A program made the position numbers and the translations under genes. 64,000 bases of DNA from Lactarius indigo (taxonomy: Eukaryota; Basidiomycota; Agaricomycetes; Russulales; Russulaceae): the NCBI GenBank assembly GCA_025766275.1, contig JAFKAC010000060.1, positions 62,001 through 126,000 on the forward strand. Direction: 5' to 3'. Positions within the stretch are counted from its first letter, which is position 1. Each line of letters starts with the position of its first letter. Below are positions 34,705 through 47,900 of this stretch, piece by piece. Under the pieces are notes generated by a model. It searched no databases and was not told the origin of the DNA. It saw nothing but the letters and a program-made list of their open reading frames with translations.

Positions 34705-37156
34705 ATGGCCCACAAAACAAATCCTGGGTTCAACGTTGCCATCGTCGGCGCTGGGTGAGCCCTTCCCATTTAACTCAAATCCATGCTAACTTCAAACCTA
34801 TAGCTTCGGAGGCCTTGCAGTTGCCATCGCTCTCAAAACTAAATGGGGGCTTGATGACTTCGTGGTGAGTCCATACGCACTGGAGCACTATAAAATATCT
34901 TGAAAGGGGACACGTCACACAGATTTATGAACGTGGAGCAGACGTTGGTGGAACTTGGAGAGTGAGTCGCCGCAAACACCGCTTGCTAGTTCTCACGCTA
35001 ATACAACTGGGTCATAGGATAACACCTACCCTGCACGTATCTTCACAGGCTTATCGATAAATCCCATTCTTACCCCTACCCCTTACAGGGCTGTGCCTCC
35101 GATGTGCCTATCCACTTCTACTCCCTATCCACCGATCTCAAATCAGATTGGAAACGCTCCCATGGCACCCAACCCGAAATTCTGGAGTATATGCATAAAG
35201 TAACAGACAAGTACGGCCTGCGTAAAAATTGTCGATTCCACACGTCGCTAGACAAGGCCGAGTGGGATGGGAATGCGAACTTGTGGCGTATTGAGACACG
35301 CGACGTGCGCACGGGAGAGACGCAGGTGACCCACGCGACGGCCATCGTATCGGCCATCGGCGTGCTTGTCGTGCCCAAATTCCCGAAGTTGCAGGGAATC
35401 GAGTCTTTCAAGGGAGAGGTGTTCCATTCGGCACGTTGGAGGCACGATGTCAATCTCCACGGAAAGCGTGTTGGTGTTCTAGGTAACGGAAGTTCTGCGT
35501 ATGTTGTTCTTCTCTTTGAACGACGCAAAATGTGCAACTCTTCTTCTCAGGTCGCAGTTTATTCCGATCATATCTAAGGACCCTACTGTCAGCGTTGTCA
35601 ATTTCGCACGCACCAAGATGTGGTTTATACCGGGCGTAAGTCCACCATTTGCAGAAGCGCTCACTCCCTCTGAATATATGTAATAAAAAGCCACTGATTC
35701 CTTACCGGGAAACTACGAAATGGATATTTGCCAACATCCCGTTCGTGCAGCGCATCCATCGTTTTGTGATTGCAGCCTCGGTATGCCCTGTTTCAATCTT
35801 ATTGCGTCTTACTCCCCGTCTGACACGATGTGGCACGACGTGCAGTATGAGGTTGCCTTCCTTGCTTTCAAAGGAAAAGGTGACAATTACATGGGCAAAT
35901 ACATGACTAAGGTAAGTTACGAATAACGTCTAATCTCCTTGTCACTTATACTTAACCGGCTCAGACTGCGAGGGATTATGTCGAGAAGATCGCCCCTCCA
36001 AAATACCACCATCTCATTATTCCGAAATACCGTATGTACTCCCCCTTTACGAGAACCCCACTCACCGATGTGAACACCTTGTAGCACTCGGATGCAGGCG
36101 CTTGGTCCGCGATCAAGGCTATCTTGACTCATTGAGCCGCCCGAATGTCCACCTCACTTTTGACCACATCAAACACGTCGAATCAGATGGTGTTGTCACG
36201 GAGAAAGGTTTGTCTGTTTCGCTGTCAGGTCGACAATACTTGACATATCTTATCCTAACTAGAGGAAAAGGTTAACCTCGACGTAATAATATACGGTACA
36301 GGCTTCGTGACAGTACGTAGTGTTTAGTTGTGTCAATGGGACTCTGACCTGAGGGCACGTTTGACAGGACAATTACCCTTTGAATGTGCATGGGACAAGG
36401 GGCACATTGAAAGAATACAATGACGCACATGGCGGGCCGACAGCGTACCTAGGGACCACAGTCCCTGGTTTCCCGAATTTCTTCATGATGCAAGGCGAGT
36501 TGTTACCATGGCCATCAATCGTCGCATTTTGCTTATCACTGACACTGCCTCATCTCATTGGATCAGGTCCTAACACGACTACCGGCCATACATCCGTCAT
36601 TTTCTCCGAAGAATCCCAGATCCCACACATTCTCCAGCTTCTCGCGCCCGTGCGCTTCGGAGCGCTCACGAGCGTAGTTCCCACGGACGTGGCGACGGAC
36701 AAGTACAATGACATGCTGCAGGAGCGGCTCGACAACTCGGTCTGGACGCAGTGTGCATCGTGGTACCGCACTGGTGCGCAGGGCCGCATCTTCAGCACGT
36801 TCCCGGGACCCCTTGTCCTGCTTTGGTGGTGGCTGCGGAAGCCGCGGTGGGACGACTTTGAGGTCGAAGGTCCCGGCGCAGACGCATGGCGTCGGCGTCA
36901 TGGGTCGCGGGCACGCAAGGTACGGGCGGTGACGTTTACACTGGTTGCGGCGCTGGGAGTGCTTGCGTCTGTTGCGTATCGCAAGGGCATGGGCTTCAGC
37001 GAATTGGGTGGCGAGGCGGTTCGTATGTGGACCACCTTTTGGGACTGGCTCGGTGTTGGTGCTGGGAACAGCCTGGTGCAGGGCAATGCTTTCAGGGGCG
37101 TCTGGGATGGCCTGCTCGGTCTACTTCCCCAGCGAGCGACGGCTGTGTCCTCGTAA
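34705..37156 (+). CDS. Flavin-dependent (Baeyer-Villiger-type) monooxygenase 3
   Basis: I could follow 13 exons giving 590 aa with no frame break. The FAD motif GAGFGG is at residues 15-20, GGTWR at 46-50, and the microexon DNTYP at 51-55 (35018-35032). The fingerprint [11 protein letters not shown] is at 162-172 and the second nucleotide motif GNGSSA at 187-192. A hydrophobic segment lies near the C-terminus ([14 protein letters not shown]), followed by a tail ending QRATAVSS. Introns at 35033 and 36495 begin with GC. The second of these is 72 bases without a stop, so its retention would stay in frame. The family catalyses FAD/NADPH-dependent Baeyer-Villiger or heteroatom oxidation; the substrate cannot be read from sequence. 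Confidence 0.9.
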
Positions 37157-37729
37157 CCGCAATGTCTTCCTTGTTTGAGTAATTTTGGATATATTCTTGT
37201 AACTGTTATCTTGGATGCGTATAAATAGTCAGGCGATGTTTCTCTGTTCATCCAGACTTGGCTAGTGTTCTCGGTGCTCCTCGAAATGGTCTGTAGTGGG
37301 AGTATGTCCATCAGATCGACAGTTTTGAGCACCTGGAGTGCTTAGGCCTTCGACTACTGACCATGGTAGTCGACGTAAACGTCGGGAAACTGACCGCACC
37401 AATTTTCGTTCAGTGCTACCATCCAAGTGTAGGCCAGCTTTGTTCCGTAATGTCCATTGCGTTGTTTGTTTGTATAAATAAGAGCTACCCAAATCATATC
37501 CCTCCCGGAATATCATCAGAAATAACCGACTTGTAATAATTGCAGTAATTAATTTTCGAGTGTGTCGAAAGGGTATAACCTCAGGGGATGATGCATGATA
37601 TGTGCACTTTAATTCCGTCGCAGCCGAGGAGTTTACCATTTTTGGTCACGAAGGTCCAAGGAAGGAAGGTGGAATTGGATCTCATTATGAAGGCTCACAT
37701 AGAATTCGCTTTTTACAACTTGCCCTTTT
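37157..37729. other. 3' flank of monooxygenase 3
   Basis: I see no supported gene. Confidence 0.5.
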
Positions 37730-38130
37730 CAGGGCAAGGCAGCTGTGCCAGTGATCGGCATGCATTCCTACAATGCCATCCGGGATCGCTGCGCAGATCT
37801 ACTCACAGGTGCGTAGTATCCATTTACCAAATCTGGCGTGACAGATGCAAGAAGCTCTTACCTGTTCAGATGGCAGCGTGCGCACGCTTTGCACGCCCAC
37901 GTGTTGTCTTACACCCCATAAGTACCCACTATTCCCAAAACACGAAACTCCCCTACGGTCTTGCCTACGGCAGTGCAATGCGGTAGTGTCCACTCTTTCT
38001 TCCCCACTAAGATGTGCATACATCTAGGTATGGCCGGTCTGCATTTCACACCCCCCGGGGGTTTCACCTTTCGTTTCAGACCTACTTCCCACCTTCTCTA
38101 TCCTCTCTTTTGGAGCCGGAGTCTTTTCCT
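37730..38130 (+). pseudogene. Decayed partial copy of the CFIm25 gene
   Basis: This plus-strand stretch aligns by eye with the 3' half of the CFIm25 gene at 43728-44774, which lies on the minus strand. Corresponding parts include the gcaagaagctctt block, the exon border near the PKNMKL region, the intron around 37990-38030 and the start of the last exon. Stops and frame changes destroy the coding sequence. Introns are retained, so the copy arose by DNA duplication, here in inverted orientation. Confidence 0.6.
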
Positions 38131-38830
38131 TGATGGCCGTGGGCATGATTTAGTTCGACTTTATGTAATAGGATCTCACACCGTGGCCCGTTCTTGGTTA
38201 TGGGGTTGGCCATTAGCAAAACGGATGCTGGAACTCATGCGCGACTGTCGGAGGCTACTTGTGGAGACGACTAATTCTGGGTCTTCACAATGGGTGAGTC
38301 GCGCCCACGGATAGTTGACGTCAAATAGGATTGTTGTTGATGTTTGTATGATGAAAGAGGTGACTGTCCGGATAGTCGAATAGGCGATTTAGTTCAAGTA
38401 AGTACAGTCAGTTACCAACATAGGCAATGGGCACTAGAGCCGCTGCATGGTTCTACTTCACACAAACTGCTTGCACCCAACTGGGTGAAGTTCATATGCC
38501 TAAATTCTAGCGCATATACTCACACCACGGCCCGCTTCGAGGCGCATCGAGAACCCTAGCTGAGCCGGAGTCTAGATTATAGAAAGAGATTGGCCAACCA
38601 CGTTAATACACATAGCAGTCACAAGAAAATATCTAAGTTCCCTTTTTGTCGGTGCCGACGGGGAAGATGTTATAGTCGCTACGAGGACCATGCCTCCGCT
38701 CGCTTGGTAAACAAACCGTACAGGCCACCCCAGACTTCCCTGAAGGCATGTCCCCGCACCAAGCTGGTCCTAGCACCAGGGCCTGGTCAGCTCCCAAAAA
38801 AAACTACATACGCATCGCCTTGCCAGCCAA
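38131..38830. other. Intergenic, including the former tail of monooxygenase 4
   Basis: On the minus strand 38830-38640 still resembles the C-terminal codons and 3' flank of monooxygenase 3, now downstream of a stop. I see nothing else. Confidence 0.5.
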
Positions 38831-41115
38831 TTAAATGGAGCCCATGCCCTCGTGGTACGCAACAAGCGCAAGCACTCCCAGGGCCGCGACCAGAGTAAAC
38901 GTCACAGCCCGCATCTTGCGCGCCGACGACTCATGACGGCGACGCCATTCGTCCACGCCAGGACCTTCGACCTCAAAGTCGGCCCACCGCGGCTTCCGCA
39001 ACCACCACCAGAGCAGGACAAGAGGGCCAGGGAACGTGCTGAAGATGCGGCCACGCGCACCGGTGCGGTACCACGACGTGCATTGCGTCCAGACTGAGTT
39101 GTTAAGCCGTGCCTGCAGCATGTCGTTGTACTTGTCCGTCGCCGTATCCGTAGGACCTACGCTCGTGAGCGCTCCGGAGCGCACGGGTGCGAGAAGCTGG
39201 AGAATGTACGGGATCTGGGATTCTTCGGAGAATATGGCAGATGTGTGGCCTGTGATCGTGTTCGGACCTGACCCAATGGGATGGGGCAGTGTCATTGATA
39301 AGCAAAATGCGACGATTGATGGCCATGGTAACAACTCGCCTTGCATCATGAAGAAATTCGGGAAACCAGGGACTGTGGTCCCCAGGTACGCTGTTGGCCC
39401 GCCATGTGCATCATTGTATTCTTTCAATGTACCCCTCGTACCGCACACATTCAAAGGGTAGTCGTCCTGTCATGTCAAAGGTGTGGTCGAGTCAGAGTGC
39501 CATCGGAACGACCAAACAGTACGTACCGTCACAAAGCCTGTACCGCATATTATTACGTCGAGATGGACTTTCTCTCCTAATCAATGCAAGATACATTAAA
39601 TATTGTTGACAAGAGAGCGAAGCATACAAACCAGTCTCCGTGACGACACCGTCTGATTCGACGAGTGCGACGTTGTCAAAAGTCAGGCGAACATTTGGAC
39701 GGCTCAACGACCGGAGATAGCCTTGGTCGCGTACAATCCGCCTGCATCCGAATGCTGGAAAGTGTTCACTTTAGTTAGGCTCTCGTAAAGGGTTGAGCGC
39801 GCACGGTATGTCGGAATGATGAGGTGATGATATTTCGAAGGGGCAGTCTTTTTTACATAATCCAACGAAACCTGAGCCGTCGGAGCATGAGTGAGAAGCG
39901 GGTCAAAGGCCTTGCTCGTAAGTTACCTTGGTCATATATTTATTTGCGTAATGGTTTCCTTTTCCTTTGAAGACAAGGAAGGCCATCTCGTACTGCACGT
40001 CGTGTCAGTCAGGCGGAATAAGATCCGAACAGAGCATACTGAAGCTGCAATCGCGAAGCGATGAATGCGCTGCACGAACGGAATGTGCGCAAATGCCCAT
40101 TTCGTGATTTCCCGGTAAGGAACGAGTGGCTTGTATTCCGCAGATTCAGAAGAAGTGAGCGCTTGAATAACGATATACTTACCGCCGGTACAAACCACAT
40201 CTTGGTGCGTGCGAAATTGACGACACTGACAGTGGGATTTTTGGATATGGCCGGAATAAATTGCGACCTGAGAAAGGAATTGCACATTTTGCGCAGTTAA
40301 AAGAGGCGAAGAAAGACGTACGCGGAACTTCCATTACCTAGAACACCAACGCGCTTTCCGTGTAGGTCGACGTCGTGCCTCCAGCGGGCCGAATGGAACA
40401 CCTCCCCCTTGAAAGACTCCATCCCTTGCAATTTGGGTATTTTGGGTACGAGTAGCACTCCAATGGCGGATACGAGGGCAGTCGCGCGAGTCACCTGCGT
40501 CTCGCCTGTGCGCACGTCGCGTGTCTCGATGCACCACACTTTCGCATCCGCATCCCACTCGGCCTTGTCCAGCGACGTGTGGAATCGACAGTGCTTGCGC
40601 AAGCCATACTTGTCTGTTAATCTCTGTATATATCCAAAAATTTCCGGTTGGGTGCCATGGGAGTTTTTCCAATCTGATTTGAGGTCCGTGGAGAGGGAGT
40701 AGAAGTGGACATTCACATCGGAGGCACAGCCCTGTAAGGAGGAGCGATAAGAACGGGATTCGTCGGTAAGCCCGTTAAGATACGTACAGGGAAGGTGTTA
40801 TCCTATGAACCCGTTGAATTCGCGTGAGAACACGGAAGCGGTGTTTGCGAAGACTCACTCTCCAAGTACCGCCAACATCTGCTCCACGTTCATAAATCTG
40901 TAAGACGTGTCCCAGTTCGAAAAAATTTGCCGTGCTCCAGTGTGCACTAGCTCACCACGAAGTCATCAAAACCCCATTTAGTTTTGAGGGCGATGGCGAC
41001 TGCGAGGCCTCCGAAGCTATAGGTTTGAAGTTAGCCTGGATTTGAGTCAAATGGGAAGGGCTCACCCAGCGCCGACGATGGAAACGCTGAACCCAGGACT
41101 AGTTTTATGGGCCAT
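38831..41115 (-). CDS. Flavin-dependent (Baeyer-Villiger-type) monooxygenase 4, C-terminally truncated
   Basis: Inverted relative to the other three. It carries the same motifs: [18 protein letters not shown] with microexon DNTFP (40802-40788; Phe replaces the usual Tyr), [32 protein letters not shown] and [11 protein letters not shown]. The intron 39339-39268 has a GC donor; the intron after the microexon uses GT. All joins I followed keep the frame. Translation stops after HEGMGSI at 38831, where monooxygenase 3 continues for about 50 more residues. The lost codons are still visible downstream. The catalytic domains are complete, so the enzyme could be active with a changed C-terminus. Confidence 0.85.
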
Positions 41116-41515
41116 ATTTTGTTGAAGAAGGTGAGGAGAGGAGGTGAAGTGGCGTAGTTAGTACCAAAGTCTGCCTCGGTTATAAGGTCGAAGAGAACGC
41201 GCAATCGAATAAAAATGCGTAAAGCTCCACCGATCACCGGGAAAAATCGAGTTCGCAGAAGCTGCATCTGTAATGTGTGTGCCATGCAGCATCGGTGTAG
41301 CAACCAGGATAATCTTCGCCGCTACCATAGTGAGCAAGATAGCAAGTCTAATCCCAGTACTGAATGTCACTAGATTTCACCCAGTAGTCCGTAGAAATTG
41401 CGAGTCGAGAGCAGACGGTAATGGCATCCATCAGTGACAACTTGGATCGCGCATTCTTCCAGCTCGCTATCTTGCCAGTGGACCACTTCAAGTTTACCGC
41501 GACTCATCTTCAAAC
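41116..41515. other. Promoter region of monooxygenase 4
   Basis: A minus-strand TATA element (ttataa, 41180-41185) lies 65 bases upstream of the ATG. No gene is seen. Confidence 0.4.
41180..41185 (-). promoter_or_regulatory. TATA box of monooxygenase 4
   Basis: On the minus strand ttataa lies 65 bases before the start codon, matching the spacing of the other paralogues. Confidence 0.45.
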
Positions 41516-41730
41516 CCCGATTTCTTTATTTTTTATTTGTATAAACGAATTTAACAACAAACCCTAAATTCCAGAAGAGCATTCTAATGTCTTATGATGT
41601 CTTACAATAATTTATACTTTGGACAATTGTATTTTAAGACCCTTTATACAAAAACAATTAATGCTTGTAAATTACCTTACAATGGCTATTATAAGTTACA
41701 ATAGGTGTTATAAACTAGTTCGATGGTAAA
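41516..41730. other. AT-rich island
   Basis: About 215 bases are strikingly AT-rich compared with their surroundings. They contain repeated TTACAAT words (three times) and a short direct repeat of atgtctta. No ORF or known element is recognised. Confidence 0.5.
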
Positions 41731-43727
41731 CCACTCCGAAATTCGTTTCCCCCTATTTCATGCAGAAGTGTGCACACGAATGACGGGAAGGGGGGGCTCC
41801 TGTTTCAGTCCTTGATTATGCACAAGGGGGGCACAGGTGAACAGACAAAACTCAAGCATTGGAGGATCTTCACAATAGACGCGCACAGAGTGCTCTCGAT
41901 GCCAATTCCTAACAACGCGAAGCCGATTTCACCTGCCAGTGAGGACCCCCTCGAGGTGAAAACGAGCGTCAGGGACGTGCCGGACGGCGCAATTTCGACC
42001 TTGCTTCTGGAGGATCCGGAGTGCGAATGTGTCCACAATCGATACAGCAGCTGAGTTGCAGCACATTCAGACTAGATTCAATTGCGGTGAGAAGAACGAG
42101 GTTGGTAAAGCCAAGGGTAAAGCTGACCAAAAAGTGGCCCCGTCCATATGACACTGTCTGGGGGATGTCAGCGCGAACAATCACGTGCAATCTCCACTTT
42201 GATGTACAAAGAATGTTAAAAAATTGAGAGCTTTTTCTAATCGATGGCTCGCTGCATAGAAAATTTGCCGTCACACGACTTTTCACCTTGTGACAAGGAG
42301 TACGAGAAAACTGAAACCAGAACCTTCGAATCAAGCGGGTGGTGGAATGGACGTCGTCGGGTAGTTTTCGTACTTGTCGCTTGCCGTGAGCCCGATCCTG
42401 CTCAGAAAGATATTGGGGCTTGTATTGGGGCGTTCGATACTGCGCTTTGTGAGTACCGAAGTGGGTCCCAGTGACCTTAATTATAAATGATCCTGTGAAG
42501 AACGAAACACAGAAACGGTTCTCCGTCGTTCGTCGTTGGTGCAAAGTGGCGTGCGATCCTACTACAGCAAGGCTATAGGTTAAACTCTAACCAATACGCC
42601 GCGGTCATGCGTAGGTGCTTTTATTTCGCGCTTTGCGCCGACCTCCTACGTCAAATCACACGATACAATGCCGGAGAAGTACAGAAGCGGATGGCAGTTT
42701 CAACAAGGTGTGCGATTCAAAACCAAACAAAAGAGTGGAACAAACTTGTGCTGGAAAGGGCGCGCATCGCCCGCCATGTGTGCCCTAAATACAGAAATAC
42801 AGTCGAGCAGACCGACGAGCCAATGGAATGCTAACGGACCACGGACCCACAGATGGGTTACTAACTTCTAGTAACAACGTTAACTAGTTCCCAGCCCGTC
42901 TCAACTAGCGAGCTTGCATGGGGAAGACCAGTACGGTGGCAACATATGCATAATATCATGGACAAGGCAGAGGTACACAACCTCTGCACATACTTCAAGA
43001 GTCCAGGGGCATGGGGGGAATCCCTTTGTTTGCGACCGTCTTGGGGATTAGACAAGGTTGGTACCTTGATGTAGAGTCCACCTAGGCCAGATTACCTCCC
43101 TGACATCCGACCTTGGCTACATTGCAATCACGTGGTAGTGCTGTTAGGTGGCATAGGAGGACACGTTCCACATGGGGTAGGCATGGGATCGATTGGGTTG
43201 TTCGGAAGATCCATAGGTTTAAACAAGATGCGAGCGCACATCTAGGCCCTTCGGATAATTTTTCTGATGAGATTTTATCTTGGATACGGAAGGTGCGGGG
43301 CAGTTCTGATTCCGTTCAAAGGTCCGTGCAGAAACCATAAAACTCCCAAATAACGCACGTTTGTGACTTCATACTTCGCAGCCGTCCAGTTCTTCGCCTG
43401 TCCCGTCGCATCCCGAGTTAAGTTACACGAGAGTACGACCGCCTATCCCCACAAGGGTAGCACGTTGTTCCACATACCTCGTCAATGAGCCAAGTCAAAA
43501 CGGGTGCATCACCTAACTATTTGAAAAGAGGCGCATCTGGGCCTCGACGAAGGCGAGTCTCGAATTATACGTGTAAAGGCTACATAACGGAGTACGACCT
43601 GGAGGTCAGATGAAGACTAGAGAGTTCAAACGTGCGCGAAGAGTCAGAGTGACGGCCTCGATCCCCTGAGTTCGGAGTCTGTTGCTGACGTTGCATCCCT
43701 TTGGGGGCAAGGAGAAGAACAGTTGTA
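41731..43727. other. Intergenic region
   Basis: I see no supported gene. A 191-codon minus-strand ORF (41969-42544) and a 94-codon plus-strand ORF (41770-42054) overlap, with no motif or splice support. Confidence 0.4.
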
Positions 43728-44774
<1,047 letters not shown>

Positions 44775-44981
44775 TGGTTATCGTGACGATGGTGAGCTGG
44801 CGAGGGTTGAACCTGAGAGAGACGGATTGACCGGCAAACCCCGTGTTACCGAGAAGACGAATTGAACGAATTCGGATCCGGTGTTGATAAGTTTGCTCCT
44901 GCCAATGTCCAATACAACTCTCTTGGTAATTACCTTCTCTCAACGGCGACTTCCAAGCGCGCTCTTCTTTTCATCTGTCAG
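44775..44981. promoter_or_regulatory. Shared divergent promoter of CFIm25 and the SulP transporter
   Basis: Only 207 bases separate the two start codons, which point away from each other, so the genes must share this control region. No TATA box was recognised. Confidence 0.5.
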
Positions 44982-47900
44982 ATGCCGCCATCCATTGCAA
45001 GCGAGGCATCGTCTGATGGTCACACGTTTGTCCCGTTAAATGAGGACGCAAACACAGTCGGAGTAGCACGCAACCATGACGTCTCTCCTCGCGATCCTCA
45101 ACGTCTTGTTGTGCCAGTTTTTCTCCATTACTCTGGCTCACCCCTGTCCCGGGCTGGGTGCGTTCGTTTTGACTTCTTATTATCTCTTCTTAAATCCCCT
45201 TCGTCTCATCTCTACCCCCTCCTTCCCCCTAATCTCCTATACTCCGTATCTTTCATCTTCTGACTGTATTCTTTCAACATTAGCCTCCTCACCCCCCACG
45301 CAAATTCCGCGAGCGTGGCCTCCGGGAGCTTCCCTGTTCGTCACTCCAAGAATGACATTCGCACCCATACCATGCAGTTGTCGGGTGTTCCTCTTTCTTT
45401 ATCGCGACCCTCTTTGTTAGGCAGCGTGCGCTCTCGACCTTCCACACCCCTCGTGCCCGACTCTGAGGTCCTTATGACGCCCCATGCGGAGACCAGCACA
45501 CCCGCGTTCATCTTCCCACCACCATCAGAGTCCGTACGCTCCCTCCCACTGGAGCAACCTCGCGAGCGCACTGGGACCCCATCCTCGTCTTCGCTTTATC
45601 TGGCGGAGTCTACATCGACCCTTGACGCCCGGACGTCTCACCCACCTCCACAGTCGAACCTAAGCATTCTCATGGCCCAACACGGCAGCCGCAGTCCATC
45701 ACGGGAACGTGCCGACGAGGAAGAGGACGACACTCATACACCAGTTGTGTCACAGCCCACTCCCCCCTTTCACCAGCTACAGAGGGAGCAACAACAACAA
45801 CAAGAGCGTCAACAGTATACGCCGCCGCTGCGTTCCATGACTCCACTTCTTCGATCCCTCACGGAACGGACCCCGCTCCTCCCATCATCTTTTCATACCA
45901 CGCACTACAGCCCATACAAGTGGGTTTCCCGTGCGAAATCAACCGCTGCACAGGTTGCGCGCTCTGTTCCCGCTGTCGTCCTTGGACTGCTACTCAACGT
46001 ACTCGACGGGATATCATGTGCGCTTGTGTTTCGCTAGTTACTGTTGGCCTGTCATTAGCGCTCTGCTGATCAGTATCACGTGATATACAGATGGTATGAT
46101 CATCTTCCCTGCCGCTGGCGTGTTTATGGATCTTGGTGCAATGGGCGTGTCCATGTTCTTTATTTCGTACGTCACGCTATCTACCTTTCGTCCATTCGCT
46201 CACTACGTCCTTTAGTACCATCGTCTCTCAACTCGTCTATTCGGCAGGCGCATCTGGTTTCGCAGGCGCAAATGGCAGCATGATGATCGAGGTGGTGGTA
46301 CGTCATATTCACCTATACATCAGTAACAAAGCGCACACATACCACCCAAATAGCCTTTCTTTCATATCATGGCTACTCGCATCGCCCAGGATTTAGGAGA
46401 TAACAAGAAGGACGAGATCGTAGCTACCACACTAGTGGCGTTTGCATTTTCAAGTATCCTCACAGGTGTGGCATATCGGTGCAGATATCGATGGATCTGT
46501 GTTCACCGGGCTTTCTAGGTTTTACGTTCTTCCTTCTCGGCTTTTTCCGACTGGGCTCTCTCATCGGCTTCTTCCCTCGGCACATCCTCGTTGGTTGTAT
46601 TGGCGGGGTCGGCGTGTTTCTCATCATAACCGGCCTCAATGTCGCGACACGTTTGCAGGATGATGAGTTCTCCCTCTCGCTGGACATACTTTTTTTCTTT
46701 TTGCGCGGATCAAATTTCGCTCTCTGGGCTCCCGCCTTTGTTCTCGCGGCACTTCTGAGGGTAATCACATCACGGTGGCACCATCAACTCATACTTCCGA
46801 CTTGTACGCTTTTATTTCTCTCTACAGGTCGAGTGAGAATGTTCACTGGTTTCTTTCGACTGACAGATTTTTTGATCATACCGGCTGTATTTTACATCGT
46901 CATTCTGAGCGCAGGACTTGACCTAGATCTCCTCAGGAGAGAGAGGTGGCTATTCCAGGTTGCGAGGAGCGAAGAAAAGTGGTACCAATTTTATACCTAC
47001 TTTGGTAGGTTCTCTGTTACTCCATGACGATCGCTTTACCTGATAGCGGCTAGATCTCACAAAGACAAGATGGGGCCCATTATGGGCTACGCTGCCCACG
47101 CAGTTTGCCTTGTTATTTTTCAATGTCTTGCACCCCCCTTTGAATGTCCCGGCGCTTGGTGTGTGTTTTATGCGTGCTACGCAGACGTGCGCGCCTGTTG
47201 GCGGTTGGGCTGATGACGACCTTGCAGCCGTATCTCTTGATTCTGATGTCGACACAAACAAAGAACTCATCGCGCACGGCTACTCGAACTTTCTGGCCGG
47301 CATAGTTGGTACAGTGCCTAATTATCTCGTTTACGTCAATACGTTGCTGTACGTGGATGTCCACTTGTTTGTACAATTTACTAATGAAACCCACTCAGAT
47401 TCTATCGCGTGGGGGGTACCACGCGACTATCTGGCCTAATGCTAGCTGGGGCAACTATCGCGGTATTACTCGCTGGCACAGGTCCGATCGCATATATCCG
47501 TGAGTTCAATGACATCGAATAGCCGAAGGGTAGCTTACAAGAATGCGGGCTACAGCGGTCATGGTTGTCAGTGCGCTCATCTTCGTGCTGGGGATCGATC
47601 TTGTCAAGGAAGCACTTTGGGACACGCGCCACCGTGTGAGCAAATCAGAATACATCACCATTGTGAGCATCATGGTCGCGATGACTGCCTGGGATTTCGT
47701 CATCGGTGTACTATTTGGGATCATCGTTAGCTGTGAGCTCGTCAACCGTTCTGTATATGTGCTCGACGTTGACATTTGATATGCTGCAGGCCTTTTCTTC
47801 GTCGTGCAAAATTCCCAGCGCCGCAGCATCCGTGTCATGCACACAGGCGAAGCGGCGCTCTCAACAGTGCGCCGGCCAAATGCGCACCGCGCATACCTTC

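Larger units (their letters stand above)
34290..37380. repeat. Tandem duplication with monooxygenase 3
   Basis: Second copy of the unit at 30905-33870, in direct orientation. Confidence 0.8.

Noticed and set aside
36380..37156. Single-exon 258-codon ORF
   Set aside because: It is the last two exons of monooxygenase 3 read through a 72-base GC-AG intron that happens to be open; paralogues show that it is an intron.
41969..42544. 191-codon minus-strand ORF
   Set aside because: No motif, mixed composition, and overlap with another ORF; no splice signals organise it into a gene.
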